A DNA stretch of 16,629 nucleotides from CAZGYE01 sp964530165 (GCA_964530165.1 CAZGYE010000106.1:1-16629), one strand, 5' to 3'; shown: positions 1 to 8,181, counted from the stretch's first letter. Numbers and translations are program-made. Notes: generated from the sequence alone by a model not told the origin.

Positions 1-855
1 ACAGAGGTCGCTGAGAATGTCGCCGTACAGGTTCGACAGCAAGATCACGTCGTACAATTCCGGTTTCTGCACCAACTGCATGCACATGTTGTCGACCAGC
101 CGTTCGTTGTACTCGATTTCGCCGTTGGTGTTGGGAACCTTGCCGGCAAGCTCGGGGTCGGGTTGGACGCCCTCGGCCAGATTGGGCCATTCGAACTTCG
201 CTCCGTAAGCTAAGGCAACCGCACGGGTTTCGTCGTACCAGAGTCCGTCGGTGAACTTCATGATGTTGGCCTTGGAGATCGACGTGACCAACTTCCGCTT
301 TTGCTTGATCGCATAGTCAAAGGCGAAATTGGCGATGCGGCGGGTGCATTCCACCGAGATCGGCTTGATGCTGATGCCAGTCGTCTCCAGGCCGGTATTG
401 ATCCTCTTGTCGGTGGCGAGCTCGTTGATCGTCTCCATCAGCCGAGCGGTCTGTTCTTCCCCCGCCTGGAACTCGACGCCTGCATACAAGTCTTCAGTAT
501 TTTCGCGGACCACAACCAAATCGATGGGCAAATCGGAGAAGAAGGTCCGCACGCCTTTGTAGGACCTGCAAGGACGCAAGCACACATACAGGCCCAGTTC
601 CTGCCGCAGGTAGACGTTGATGCTCCGGAAACCCTTGCCAATGGGGGTCGTAATGGGTGCCTTCAAGGCCACTTGGTTGGATTTGATCGAGTCCAACACC
701 CGCTGGGGAACTCTTCCCTCGGCTTTGATGACTTCGATTCCGCACTCCTGTACATCCCAGTCGATTTTCACCCCGGTGGCGTCGACACACTTGCGCGCCG
801 CCTCGGCAATCTCTGGACCAACACCGTCGCCCGAAATCAAAGTCACCTTGTGCAT
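1..855 (-). CDS. icd: Isocitrate dehydrogenase (NAD(P)-dependent), 5' part, truncated by window edge
   Basis: Oxidative decarboxylation of isocitrate to 2-oxoglutarate in the TCA cycle; cytoplasmic. The 285 codons present start MHKVTLISGDGVGPEI, the family's N-terminal strand and glycine turn. The substrate site matches isocitrate rather than isopropylmalate dehydrogenase: RSINVYLRQELGLYVCLRP gives S78, N80, R84 and R94 in the spacing of E. coli Icd S113/N115/R119/R129. Y124 lies in ENTEDLYAG, K195 in SKANIMKFTDG, and Asp279/Asp283 in LYGDILSD supply the catalytic and metal ligands. The frame is open to base 1. The C-terminal adenine-binding loop that decides NAD versus NADP lies outside, so cofactor choice is unknown. 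The ATG at 855 is preceded by GAGG seven bases upstream. It is divergent from the Mpo1-like gene across 141 bp. A related homoisocitrate or tartrate dehydrogenase is less likely. Confidence 0.9.
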   Translation of the reverse strand, partial: MHKVTLISGDGVGPEIAEAARKCVDATGVKIDWDVQECGIEVIKAEGRVPQRVLDSIKSNQVALKAPITTPIGKGFRSINVYLRQELGLYVCLRPCRSYKGVRTFFSDLPIDLVVVRENTEDLYAGVEFQAGEEQTARLMETINELATDKRINTGLETTGISIKPISVECTRRIANFAFDYAIKQKRKLVTSISKANIMKFTDGLWYDETRAVALAYGAKFEWPNLAEGVQPDPELAGKVPNTNGEIEYNERLVDNMCMQLVQKPELYDVILLSNLYGDILSDLC

Positions 856-996
856 GAAACCCTCAAGTGTTTGAATGTGCTGCGTCGTTTTTGTGGTGAA
901 ACAAACGTTTGCCACAACCGGGTGGCGTCGTTGCCTCCAGGTCGCTGCCGACCGTAGCAGAACGATTTCCGGTTTTCAAGCGACGGATCACCAACC

Positions 997-1299
997 ATGC
1001 CGAGCCGGATCGTGAAGAACTACATCGAGCGTCATCAGCGCCGCGCGAACCAATTGCTGCACCTGATCGGGGTGCCGCTGACGTTTGTCGTGTCGGCTGT
1101 TTTTCTGTTTCAGCATCGCTGGTGGCCGGCAGCGGGATGCTTCGTGGGCGGATACGTGTTGCAGTTTGTGGGGCATGCCCTCGAAGGAAATGACGCCGGT
1201 GAACTTGTGCTCATCAAGAAGCTGCTCGGGCTTCCGTATGAAGAATTCGCCCCGTCGAAACAGAGCAAGGAGTCAAAAGAGTCAAAGACTAACGATTAA
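997..1299 (+). CDS. Mpo1-like (DUF962/YGL010w) small membrane protein
   Basis: This 100-residue protein resembles the DUF962/Mpo1-like family. The N-terminal amphipathic start RIVKNYIERHQRRANQLLH is followed by IGVPLTFVVSAVFLF (first membrane segment, about 24-38) and AAGCFVGGYVLQFVGHALEG (second, about 45-62). Conserved-looking histidines H13, H22 and H60, with the Q-F-x-G-H-x-x-E signature around 56-63, fit the family; yeast Mpo1 is an iron-dependent dioxygenase of long-chain 2-hydroxy fatty acids. Whether this short bacterial version has that activity is inference. The tail is Lys/Ser-rich (SKQSKESKESK) and probably cytoplasmic. No strong Shine-Dalgarno precedes the ATG. It lies 64 bp upstream of the TolC-like ATG on the same strand, but a functional link is not evident. 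Confidence 0.72.
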   Translation: MPSRIVKNYIERHQRRANQLLHLIGVPLTFVVSAVFLFQHRWWPAAGCFVGGYVLQFVGHALEGNDAGELVLIKKLLGLPYEEFAPSKQSKESKESKTND

Positions 1300-1302
1300 A
1301 TA

Positions 1303-1376
1303 GCCGATACCTCCTGTACTGGTTGTAGCGATTATCTGCGCATCCTGTCAGGGGAATGGTTTGATGGGGTATCGGC
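1303..1376 (+). promoter_or_regulatory. Inverted repeat bridging the TolC-like start codon
   Basis: GCCGATACC at 1303-1311 is the exact reverse complement of GGTATCGGC at 1368-1376. In RNA the stem could extend by a G-U and a C-G pair to 1313/1366, reaching the last base of the ATG at 1364. If the transcript starts upstream of 1303, this 9-11 bp stem with an approximately 52-nt loop would hold the translation start. No terminator-like T-run follows. The function is inferred only from position. Confidence 0.3.
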
Positions 1377-3577
1377 GAATGAGGCGGCTTGCCGGCAGCA
1401 TGCTGATTCTCATCACGCTTGTTGGCTGCCTCGAAACCAAGAGCCCGTTGCATTACTTCGGCGATGCGGAACTTCAGTATTACCGCGAGACTGCAACGCA
1501 GATAGACTATCCACACGTTCACTCATCAACGCCCGACGAAGTCAAGTTCAGCGACAAGCCGCGTACACTGCTCGACAGCCGCACAGAAGAAATCTGGGAC
1601 ATGACGCTCGTCGAGGCCCTGCACACGTCGATGGCGAACAGTCGCGTGATTCGCAGTGAACAGACACTCTCACAAGCCAATCCCATGTTGTCGAATCCCC
1701 GGGCCACTCCAACCGTCTATGATCCGGCGATTCAGGATACCGGAGTGCTGTTCGGCGGACGCGGTCTGGAAGACGCACTGGCCGCCTTCGATGCGCAATT
1801 CACCACGACGATGCTCTGGGGCCGCGACGAAATCGTTCAGAACAATCTCTTTTTTGCCGGTGGTCTCTCGCCGGGGAGCACACTGACGGGGGAAACTGGC
1901 AACTTTACGTCTCAACTGAGCAAACAATTTGCGTATGGCGGTGCGCTGAGAGTCAGTCAGAATTGGGACTACCAGTTGTCCAATGTCCCCGGCCAATTGT
2001 TTCCCTCGTCGTATCGGGGGGCTCTCGGGGTGGAGTACCGGCATCCGTTGTGGGCCGGTGCGGGTACCGAGTTCACTCGCATTGCCGGGCCGATCACCCA
2101 AAGTTTCGGTGGGCTCTCGGGTGTGAATCAGGGCGTGGTCATTGCCCGCATCAATCACGATCTCTCGCTGGCCGACTTCGAGGCGGCCGTTCGCAATATG
2201 CTCTTTGACGTGGAGAAGCTGTACTGGGACCTCTATCTCAGCTACCGCGTGTACGACACGGCCATCACCGCCCGCAACAGTGCGTTGAGAACGTGGCGAG
2301 AGGCGAAAGCAAAACTCGACATCGGCGGTGTGGCGAACTTCAAGCCCGCCGATGAAGCACAGGCGCGTGATCGCTACTTCCAGACGCGGGCCCAAGCCGA
2401 GGCGGCGCTCTCGCAGGTTTACACCGACGAGCTCGAGCTGCGGAGAATCCTCGGGCTTCCCGTCAACGACGGCCGCATCATTCGGCCGGCTGATGAGCCG
2501 GTCGCCGCGAAATTCGTGCCGGATTGGTACATCTGTCTGACCGAAGCGCTGACGCGGCGAGTCGAACTGCGGAAGCAAAAGTGGCAAATCAAGAGCCTCG
2601 ATTTGCAGCTCAAAGCGGCCAAGAGCCTGGTGAATCCCCGGCTCGACTTTGTGTCGGGATATCGGGTCAATGCGTTTGGCGACCGTTTGTTCGGCGAGAA
2701 TGACAAGGACGGACTGACCGCCCAGGGATTCCACAGTGCTTACGAATCGCTCACGCAGGGGAACCAGACCGGCTGGAATCTCGGTTTCGAATTCACGATG
2801 CCGCTCGGTTTCCGATCGGCGAACGCGCAGGTGCAGAACGTCGAATTGCGGCTGGCCAAAGCGCGCGACATTCTGGCCGCCCTGGAGTTGGACGTCTCTC
2901 ACGAGCTGGCCGCCGCGTTCCAGAGCCTTGTGCAGCAGTACGCGACGGCCCAGACCAACTTCAACCGCCGCCGGGCCGCACAGCGACGGGTGGAACTCTT
3001 CGAAGCGGAATTGCGCGCCGGGACGACGACGCTCGATTTGGTCCTGAGAGCGCAAGCCAGTCTGGCCGACGCCGAAGTCGCCTACTATACGAGCCTCACC
3101 GAATACAACAAGGAAATTGCCCTCTTGCATCTCCGCAAAGGCACATTGCTGGAACAGAACGACGTCCATCTCTCCGAGGGCCACTGGACGCCCCAAGCCT
3201 ACCGAGAATCGCTGCGCCGAGCATGGGCGCGCAGTCACGCCATCGACTCCAAGTGGCAGCACACCGAACCGGAGGAATTCGTCTTGCCCGGCTTCACCGG
3301 CGACGTCGAATTCGCTCCCGAAGGTCCCTCGGAACTCTCTGAGGACGAGGACGCGGGGCTTTGGAGGCCGCGAGATAATGACGAACTGACGCCTGAGCGG
3401 ACCGATGAGTCGCAAATCGGCGTCCCACCCGCGCCGGCTGCGATACCGGACCGCGCGGATGAGAACCCGCCGCAAAAGCGATCACCGACCTCGGAAGCTC
3501 CCGGCTGGAAACCCACCAAATCAGTCAAACGCAGTCCACCAGAGAACCAGTCCCTCGACGACCTTGACTTGCAATAA
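1364..3577 (+). CDS. TolC-family outer-membrane efflux lipoprotein with long C-terminal tail
   Basis: Outer-membrane channel of the TolC/OEP type, the exit duct for RND, ABC or MFS exporters. The N-terminus is a lipoprotein signal: MRRLAGSMLILITLVGC, lipobox LVGC with the lipidated Cys at residue 22 counting from the ATG. Two OEP halves follow, each with long helical hairpins and a membrane strand: roughly 60-330 (FDVEKLYWDLYLSYRVYDTA helix) and 340-600 (GWNLGFEFTMPLGFRSANAQ strand, then ELRAGTTTLDLVLRAQASLA helix). Typical family members are 450-500 residues. Here about 130 extra residues form an acidic, Pro/Ser-rich, probably disordered tail (SELSEDEDAG, PPAPAAIPDR). GGGGA at 1351-1355 favours the ATG at 1364; the in-frame TTG at 1361 is an alternative. 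No inner-membrane pump or periplasmic adaptor gene lies nearby, so the substrate is unknown. Confidence 0.88.
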   Translation: MGYRRMRRLAGSMLILITLVGCLETKSPLHYFGDAELQYYRETATQIDYPHVHSSTPDEVKFSDKPRTLLDSRTEEIWDMTLVEALHTSMANSRVIRSEQTLSQANPMLSNPRATPTVYDPAIQDTGVLFGGRGLEDALAAFDAQFTTTMLWGRDEIVQNNLFFAGGLSPGSTLTGETGNFTSQLSKQFAYGGALRVSQNWDYQLSNVPGQLFPSSYRGALGVEYRHPLWAGAGTEFTRIAGPITQSFGGLSGVNQGVVIARINHDLSLADFEAAVRNMLFDVEKLYWDLYLSYRVYDTAITARNSALRTWREAKAKLDIGGVANFKPADEAQARDRYFQTRAQAEAALSQVYTDELELRRILGLPVNDGRIIRPADEPVAAKFVPDWYICLTEALTRRVELRKQKWQIKSLDLQLKAAKSLVNPRLDFVSGYRVNAFGDRLFGENDKDGLTAQGFHSAYESLTQGNQTGWNLGFEFTMPLGFRSANAQVQNVELRLAKARDILAALELDVSHELAAAFQSLVQQYATAQTNFNRRRAAQRRVELFEAELRAGTTTLDLVLRAQASLADAEVAYYTSLTEYNKEIALLHLRKGTLLEQNDVHLSEGHWTPQAYRESLRRAWARSHAIDSKWQHTEPEEFVLPGFTGDVEFAPEGPSELSEDEDAGLWRPRDNDELTPERTDESQIGVPPAPAAIPDRADENPPQKRSPTSEAPGWKPTKSVKRSPPENQSLDDLDLQ

Positions 3578-3677
3578 TGCCGCAGCTTCATTGAGATAGT
3601 CTGCCAGCGATCTGAGAACCATCACACCAATGAGTTTCCCCGCCATCCGGCAGGCCGCGTGGAGGGGGCGATGAAGG

Positions 3678-4691
3678 ATGACCATGGCGTCCGCGCAGCG
3701 CGTTCGTCGATTATTGAGACTGATCGAGCTTTTGCAATCGGGGCAAGCTCACAATGCGCTGCAGTTGGCCGAGCAGTGCGGTGTTAGCCGGCGGACCATT
3801 TTTCGCGACCTGAATACCATTCAGGATTCGGGAATTCGGGTGCGTTACGACGAGGCTCGTCAGGGGTATTCGCTGCCGGCTCCAAAGTTCCTGCCGCCGA
3901 CCGACTTTACGCTGGACGAAGCCTTGGCGCTGTTGGTGTTGTGTGGCGAATCGGCCGACGGTACACAAGGCATTCCGTTTCTCCGCTCTGCCCGGGCGGC
4001 CGCGCTCAAGCTGTTGAGCAGCCTGCCGCCCCATCTGCAGGAGTACGCGGGCAAGCTGACCGAATCGGTCGCCATTCGGCTCGATCCGCACAATCCGTTG
4101 ACCGAGTCGCAGCAACACTATGAACTGCTGATCAAAGCACTGAAAGAACGTCGCCCAGTGCGGATTCTCTACGTCAGTCTGACCGAATGGAAAGAGATTT
4201 CGACGTTGTTGAGTCCGTACCGCGTTCTGTTTAACAGAAGAAGCTGGTACGTGATCGGCCGATCGTCGCTGCACCGCGCCGTTCGCACATTCAACATCGG
4301 CCGCATCCGAAAGGCCGCGCTGCTCGATAAACAATACCGGATTCCGTCTCGCTTCAATCTCGAACGCTATCTGGGCAATGCCTGGAACCTGATCAGAGAA
4401 CCGGGGAAACACTACGAGGTCGTCGTTCGCTTTCAAGCAATGGTCGCCACCAACGTCGCCGAAGTCCAGTGGCACAAGACCCAGCGAATCGTCCTTGGCG
4501 ACGACGGGACCATCGACTTTCACGTCACGGTTGACGGCCTCAGCGAGATCGTCTGGTGGATTCTCGGTTACGGCGATCAGGCCGAGGTGCTCAAACCGAC
4601 CGAACTGCGTGACGAGATCCGACGACGGATCGAGTCGATGCGACAAACGTATGCGCCGGGCAGGCGCACCGGTAGACGTCGGCGGAAGTGA
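3678..4691 (+). CDS. HTH-WYL domain transcriptional regulator
   Basis: A 337-residue DNA-binding regulator. The N-terminal winged helix-turn-helix of the HTH_11/DeoR-like type spans about 8-65 (recognition helix in CGVSRRTIFRDLNTIQDSG). A linker leads to the WYL domain at about 145-235, with the signature as SWYVIG (W190, Y191) and a downstream RTFNIGRIR strand. A C-terminal WCX-type extension (about 245-320) ends in a very basic tail, GRRTGRRRRK. WYL domains bind ligands or nucleic acid and act in stress, sugar-catabolism and phage-defence control; the target here is unknown. GGAGGGGG (3661-3668) sits nine bases before the ATG at 3678; a second in-frame ATG at 3684 also has a GAAGG nearby. 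It follows the TolC-like gene by 100 bp and converges on the nucleoside transporter with a 32-bp spacer lacking a clear terminator. Confidence 0.9.
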   Translation: MTMASAQRVRRLLRLIELLQSGQAHNALQLAEQCGVSRRTIFRDLNTIQDSGIRVRYDEARQGYSLPAPKFLPPTDFTLDEALALLVLCGESADGTQGIPFLRSARAAALKLLSSLPPHLQEYAGKLTESVAIRLDPHNPLTESQQHYELLIKALKERRPVRILYVSLTEWKEISTLLSPYRVLFNRRSWYVIGRSSLHRAVRTFNIGRIRKAALLDKQYRIPSRFNLERYLGNAWNLIREPGKHYEVVVRFQAMVATNVAEVQWHKTQRIVLGDDGTIDFHVTVDGLSEIVWWILGYGDQAEVLKPTELRDEIRRRIESMRQTYAPGRRTGRRRRK

Positions 4692-4723
4692 TCTGTGTGC
4701 TTGTGTGGCTGCAGCCCGCCTAA

Positions 4724-5977
4724 CTAAATGAGCACTCCGGCCACGCAGGCGGTCATGCAGCAGGCCAGGGTGCCGCCGAGCATCGCCCGCAAGCCGAGGC
4801 GGGCCAGATCACTGCGGCGTTCCGGCGCGATGCCGCCGATGCCGCCAAGCTGGATGCCGATCGAACCGAAATTCGAAAAACCGCAGAGTGCATACGTGAG
4901 AATGTATGTTGAACGATGACTTAAGTGTACGTCGGAAGTGGGCTGCAACCATTCGCTGAGTTGCTGGTAGGCGACAAACTCGTTGACGACCATCTTCTTT
5001 CCCAGCAGCTCGCCGGCGTGCAGGCAGTCGCCACTCTCGATGCCCATGACCCACGCCAGCGGCGCGAAGGTATAACCCAGCGCGGCCTCCAGCGACCAAT
5101 TCTGCCCCAAGAGGTCCCCGGCCATGCCGAGCAGTGCGTTGCACATCGCAATGAGTGCCAGAAACGCGATGAGCATGGCAGCCACGTTCAGCGCCAGTGT
5201 CATGCCGTCGGTGGCGCCAATGGCGGCGGCCTCGATCACATTGGCTCCTTTGCGCTCGATTTTCGTCTCCACGTGTCCCAACGTCTCGGGGACCTCCGTT
5301 TCCGGCTGCATCACCTTGGCGATCAACAGCGCCGCAGGGGCCGAAATCACCGACGCGGTAATCAAGTGGCCGGCGTCGACGATGTCCATGGCGACGTAAG
5401 CAGCCATCACACCGCCGGCGATGGTGGCGAACCCGCCGACCATGACGGCCATCAGTTCCGATTGAGTCATGGCGCCCACGTAAGGACGAATCATCAGCGG
5501 GGCCTCGGTCTGGCCGACGAAGATGTTGGCCGCCGCCGAAAGACTCTCCGCCCCCGACGTGCCCAACGTCTTCTGCATCACAATGGCCAGCAGTCTGACC
5601 ACCCACTGCATAATGCCCAGGTAATAGAGGATCGACATGAGTGAGGAGAAGAAGATGATGGTCGGCAGCACCCCGAAGGCAAACGCTCGGAGCAACAGCA
5701 ATGAGGGAGGCAAGGTGGGATCACCGGGCTTGGCTGTGATACCGAACACAAACGCGGACCCTTGATTGACAAACGCAAGCATCGCCGTAAAGACGTTTCC
5801 GATTCCGTCGAAAAGCGCCTGGCCCGGATCAGTCTTGAGAATGAGCAGCCCGAAGGCAAACTGCAACAGCAGGCCGACGACGATGATCCGCAGACTAATT
5901 TTCCGCTTGTGCGAGCTCATCAGCCAGGCCAGACCCACCATCACGAACAGACCGAGCAGGCTGATGCAGCGTTCCAT
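4724..5977 (-). CDS. Concentrative nucleoside transporter (CNT/NupC family)
   Basis: Na+- or H+-coupled uptake of nucleosides across the inner membrane. The 417-residue protein has the CNT layout: three N-terminal helices (about 5-20, 29-47, 57-75), then the scaffold and transport domains. Diagnostic motifs are ESLSAAANIFVGQTEAPLMI (144-163, including Q156 and E158 of the GQTEAP hairpin), VNEFVAYQQLSEW (331-343, including E333), and TYALCGFSNFGSIGIQLGGI (361-380), the second half-helix hairpin. These are the nucleobase- and ribose-contacting elements in the Vibrio structure, from family knowledge. The ATG at 5977 is chosen because GGAG lies six bases upstream and the protein then starts directly with a membrane helix. 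A longer in-frame version would start at GTG 6037 and add 20 polar residues. Cation preference cannot be told by eye. Confidence 0.93.
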   Translation of the reverse strand: MERCISLLGLFVMVGLAWLMSSHKRKISLRIIVVGLLLQFAFGLLILKTDPGQALFDGIGNVFTAMLAFVNQGSAFVFGITAKPGDPTLPPSLLLLRAFAFGVLPTIIFFSSLMSILYYLGIMQWVVRLLAIVMQKTLGTSGAESLSAAANIFVGQTEAPLMIRPYVGAMTQSELMAVMVGGFATIAGGVMAAYVAMDIVDAGHLITASVISAPAALLIAKVMQPETEVPETLGHVETKIERKGANVIEAAAIGATDGMTLALNVAAMLIAFLALIAMCNALLGMAGDLLGQNWSLEAALGYTFAPLAWVMGIESGDCLHAGELLGKKMVVNEFVAYQQLSEWLQPTSDVHLSHRSTYILTYALCGFSNFGSIGIQLGGIGGIAPERRSDLARLGLRAMLGGTLACCMTACVAGVLI

Positions 5978-6583
5978 GAACGGCTCCGATGTGGAGGGGT
6001 CCTCTCGCCGACAGACGGGCGACTTTGAATGCCCCACCGTTTGCCGAAGTTAGCAGAACGGTCGGCCGTTGAAAAGGTGCGGTCATGAAGGGAGGGGCAA
6101 AGGCACACAGGCAAAAGGAGGCGACGACGGCCAGTCCAGACAAACTCGCTCTCTGCCCCTTCGAGCCTTCACCCCTTTGTGCTACTAACGTTTGGTTTCT
6201 TCTTTCTGCGCAAATTCTTGGCCAGGCTGCTGGAGAAGATCAGTGGGTCTCATAAACTCGACCCGCCCTACAAGATTATTCTCTCGTTGTCAGAAGAAAG
6301 ATTGATTAGGAATCCAGGAAGACAGGAACATGAAAATATCACTTACGATGGCGACGAAGCTCTCGCACCAGAGTGACAGATCAACGCAGTGGAAGTATCG
6401 ACGAACAACTTGCCAAAACCGACACAGGTTTCTTGGCCCTCTATTTCTTTTCCTCTATTCCTGCTTTCCTAATCGTTTTCTTTTTTGGCTGTGGCCCGCA
6501 GGCCACTCCAAGCCTCCCTGCCTTTGCTTTTTGCTGATGGCGGCTGTATCGTGTCGTCGATTCGGCTTGGGAGAAGAAGAGGG
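5978..6583. other. 606-nt intergenic spacer between divergent transporter genes
   Basis: No convincing gene. The 65-codon frame at 6179-6376 has no recognisable domain and no good ribosome site. Visible structure: purine-rich AGGAATCCAGGAAGACAGGA near 6309, and a pyrimidine-rich counterpart around 6447-6475 (TATTCCTGCTTTCC) that is roughly its inverted form; a compact hairpin GTGGCC-CGCA-GGCCAC at 6491-6506; and AACGG-TCGG-CCGTT near 6057-6070. Promoters for both flanking genes must lie here or just inside it, but I see no consensus -35/-10 pair I would defend. Confidence 0.5.
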
Positions 6584-8152
6584 ATGAATCTGCTGCGCAA
6601 AGCCGGCTTGCTCAACCTGCTGCTGATCTTCGCGCCGGCGGCGCTGGTGCTCGATGGGATGGGTGCCGCGGAGATTTGGATCTTCGTGACGTCGGCGATC
6701 GCCATCATTCCGCTGGCCGGGCTGATGGGCAAAAGCACCGAGAGGCTGGCCGATCGGCTTGGGCCGGGCATTGGCGGACTGCTGAATGCCTCGTTCGGTA
6801 ACGCCGCCGAGTTGATCATCGCCTTCTTCGCGCTCGAGCGGGGATTGATCAGCGTGGTGAAAGCGTCGATCACCGGCAGCATTCTCGGCAATGCGCTGCT
6901 GGTGCTCGGCGCAAGTTTTCTGGCAGGCGGCATGCGGTACCGTCGGCAGACGTTCAATGCCACGGCGGCGGGAATGTCGGCGACGCTCTTGACGCTGGCG
7001 GCGATCGGCCTGCTGATTCCCGCCATCTTCCACGCCAGCATGGTGATGGGCGAGTTCACCTCGCAACAGCAGCAGGGATGGCTAGGCTCGCCGAACCATC
7101 GCGAACAGGATGTCAGTCTCGATATCTCCATCGTGCTGTTTACGGTCTACATACTGATGCTGTTGTTCAGTCTGAAGACGCACAAACATCTCTACGAAAA
7201 TGAAGAAGTCCGTTCGCAGCAAGAGCCGACGGACTTCGCGGACGTCGAAGGTGCGTGGCCGCCCTGGGTGGCCGTCACCGTGCTGTTGACCGCGACGGCG
7301 TTTATGGCCCTGATGAGCGAGTTGCTGGTCGGCGCGATCGAGGCGACCAAGGAGCAACTCGGGTGGACGGAGTTGTTTGTGGGTGTGGTGGTGGTGGCCA
7401 TTGTGGGCAACGCCGCCGAGCACTCGACGGCCGTGCGGGTCGCCATGAAGAACCACATGGAACTGAGTATTCAGATCGCCGTCGGCAGCGCGCTACAAAT
7501 CGCCCTGTTCGTGGCGCCGCTGTTGGTGTTCATCAGCTATCTGCCGGGCCTGCCTCAGCTCGACCTTGTCTTCAGCATGTTGGAGGTTGTCGCCATCGGG
7601 GCCTCGGTGCTGATCGTCGGTTTGGTGGCCTACGACGGCGAATCGAACTGGCTGGAAGGCCTGTTGTTGTTGGCCGTCTACGTGATACTGGCGATTGCTT
7701 TCTACCACCTTCCCGAAGCTCACCAGGCTCAAACGACCGACCATTCGCTGTCGTCTATCTCGACCGGACGCGACACCGGCTGCTCGCTCTCCCAAACCGG
7801 TTCGTTTTCCCATTCCGGTTGTGGCGAGAGCCTCATTTCTTGTTTCGGTTCGCTCAGCAGCAAGAAGCAGCCGTTGGCAATGTGGTCGCAGAACTGGCGA
7901 AACCACAGCATCCTCTGGACATTCGGTTGCGGCGAAAACAAACGGACGGCAATGCCCCGTTCGTGCCAGTCGTGCAGCATGCCGAAGAACCCGCTGGGGA
8001 TGTATTTCACCCACTGCATGTTGATGCCGATGGAGCGGCATTTCTCGACTTCGATGATTCCGATCAGGGTCTCGCGCAACAAGGCCAAATCGGCGCCGTC
8101 CCAGATCTCGATGTCTCCCATGTCGAGAACTGCCACGCCGTCCCAGTCGTGA
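6584..8152 (+). CDS. Ca2+/H+ antiporter (CAX/ChaA family) with anomalous antisense-overlapping tail
   Basis: Inner-membrane cation/proton antiporter. Two inverted halves each carry the catalytic alpha-repeat: c-1 ASFGNAAELIIAFFAL (GNAAE 72-76) and c-2 VAIVGNAAEHSTAVRVAMKN (GNAAE 275-279), followed by SIQIAVGSALQIALFVAPLL. About eleven hydrophobic segments are visible, with a polar acidic loop at about 200-225 between halves. The last recognisable helix (LLLLAVYVILAIAFYHL) ends near residue 376, where the family normally stops. The frame then continues to residue 522 through a Ser/Cys-rich stretch that is the antisense reading of the STAS gene and resembles no domain. The ATG at 6584 follows the purine-rich AGAAGAAGAGGG; an upstream TTG (6485) would add 33 unlikely residues. 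Functional ion specificity (Ca2+ versus Na+/K+) is inferred from the family. Confidence 0.9.
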   Translation: MNLLRKAGLLNLLLIFAPAALVLDGMGAAEIWIFVTSAIAIIPLAGLMGKSTERLADRLGPGIGGLLNASFGNAAELIIAFFALERGLISVVKASITGSILGNALLVLGASFLAGGMRYRRQTFNATAAGMSATLLTLAAIGLLIPAIFHASMVMGEFTSQQQQGWLGSPNHREQDVSLDISIVLFTVYILMLLFSLKTHKHLYENEEVRSQQEPTDFADVEGAWPPWVAVTVLLTATAFMALMSELLVGAIEATKEQLGWTELFVGVVVVAIVGNAAEHSTAVRVAMKNHMELSIQIAVGSALQIALFVAPLLVFISYLPGLPQLDLVFSMLEVVAIGASVLIVGLVAYDGESNWLEGLLLLAVYVILAIAFYHLPEAHQAQTTDHSLSSISTGRDTGCSLSQTGSFSHSGCGESLISCFGSLSSKKQPLAMWSQNWRNHSILWTFGCGENKRTAMPRSCQSCSMPKNPLGMYFTHCMLMPMERHFSTSMIPIRVSRNKAKSAPSQISMSPMSRTATPSQS

Positions 8153-8181
8153 ATCGTCAATCGCTTTCTGTTCGACACCAT
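7729..8181 (-). CDS. STAS-domain protein (anti-anti-sigma-like)
   Basis: A 150-residue single-domain protein. Residues about 8-105 follow the STAS pattern: GVAVLDMGD strand, ADLALLRETLIGIIE helix, SIGINMQWVKYIPSGFFGML (strand plus the signature loop), GIAVRLFSPQPNVQRML strand/helix. STAS proteins such as SpoIIAA bind anti-sigma kinases or act as scaffolds. The usual D-S-S-G at the phosphorylation loop reads IPSGFFG here: Asp is Pro, and one candidate serine (S63) remains, so phospho-switching is uncertain. The C-terminal 40 residues are acidic and Trp/Glu-rich without a domain. The ATG at 8181 has GAGG ten bases upstream; the GTG at 8187 is an alternative. No kinase or phosphatase partner is adjacent. 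It starts about 42 bp from the palindromic repeat, and its 3' 424 bp lie under the antiporter reading frame. Confidence 0.75.
   Translation of the reverse strand: MVSNRKRLTIHDWDGVAVLDMGDIEIWDGADLALLRETLIGIIEVEKCRSIGINMQWVKYIPSGFFGMLHDWHERGIAVRLFSPQPNVQRMLWFRQFCDHIANGCFLLLSEPKQEMRLSPQPEWENEPVWESEQPVSRPVEIDDSEWSVV

Noticed and set aside
1670..3475. 601-codon minus-strand frame inside the TolC-like gene
   Set aside because: Exact antisense of a well-recognised gene; the translation is Arg/Gly-rich without domain patterns and has no ribosome site.
6179..6376. 65-codon plus-strand frame in the transporter spacer
   Set aside because: No domain, no convincing ribosome site, and it overlaps the purine-rich repeat-like tract.
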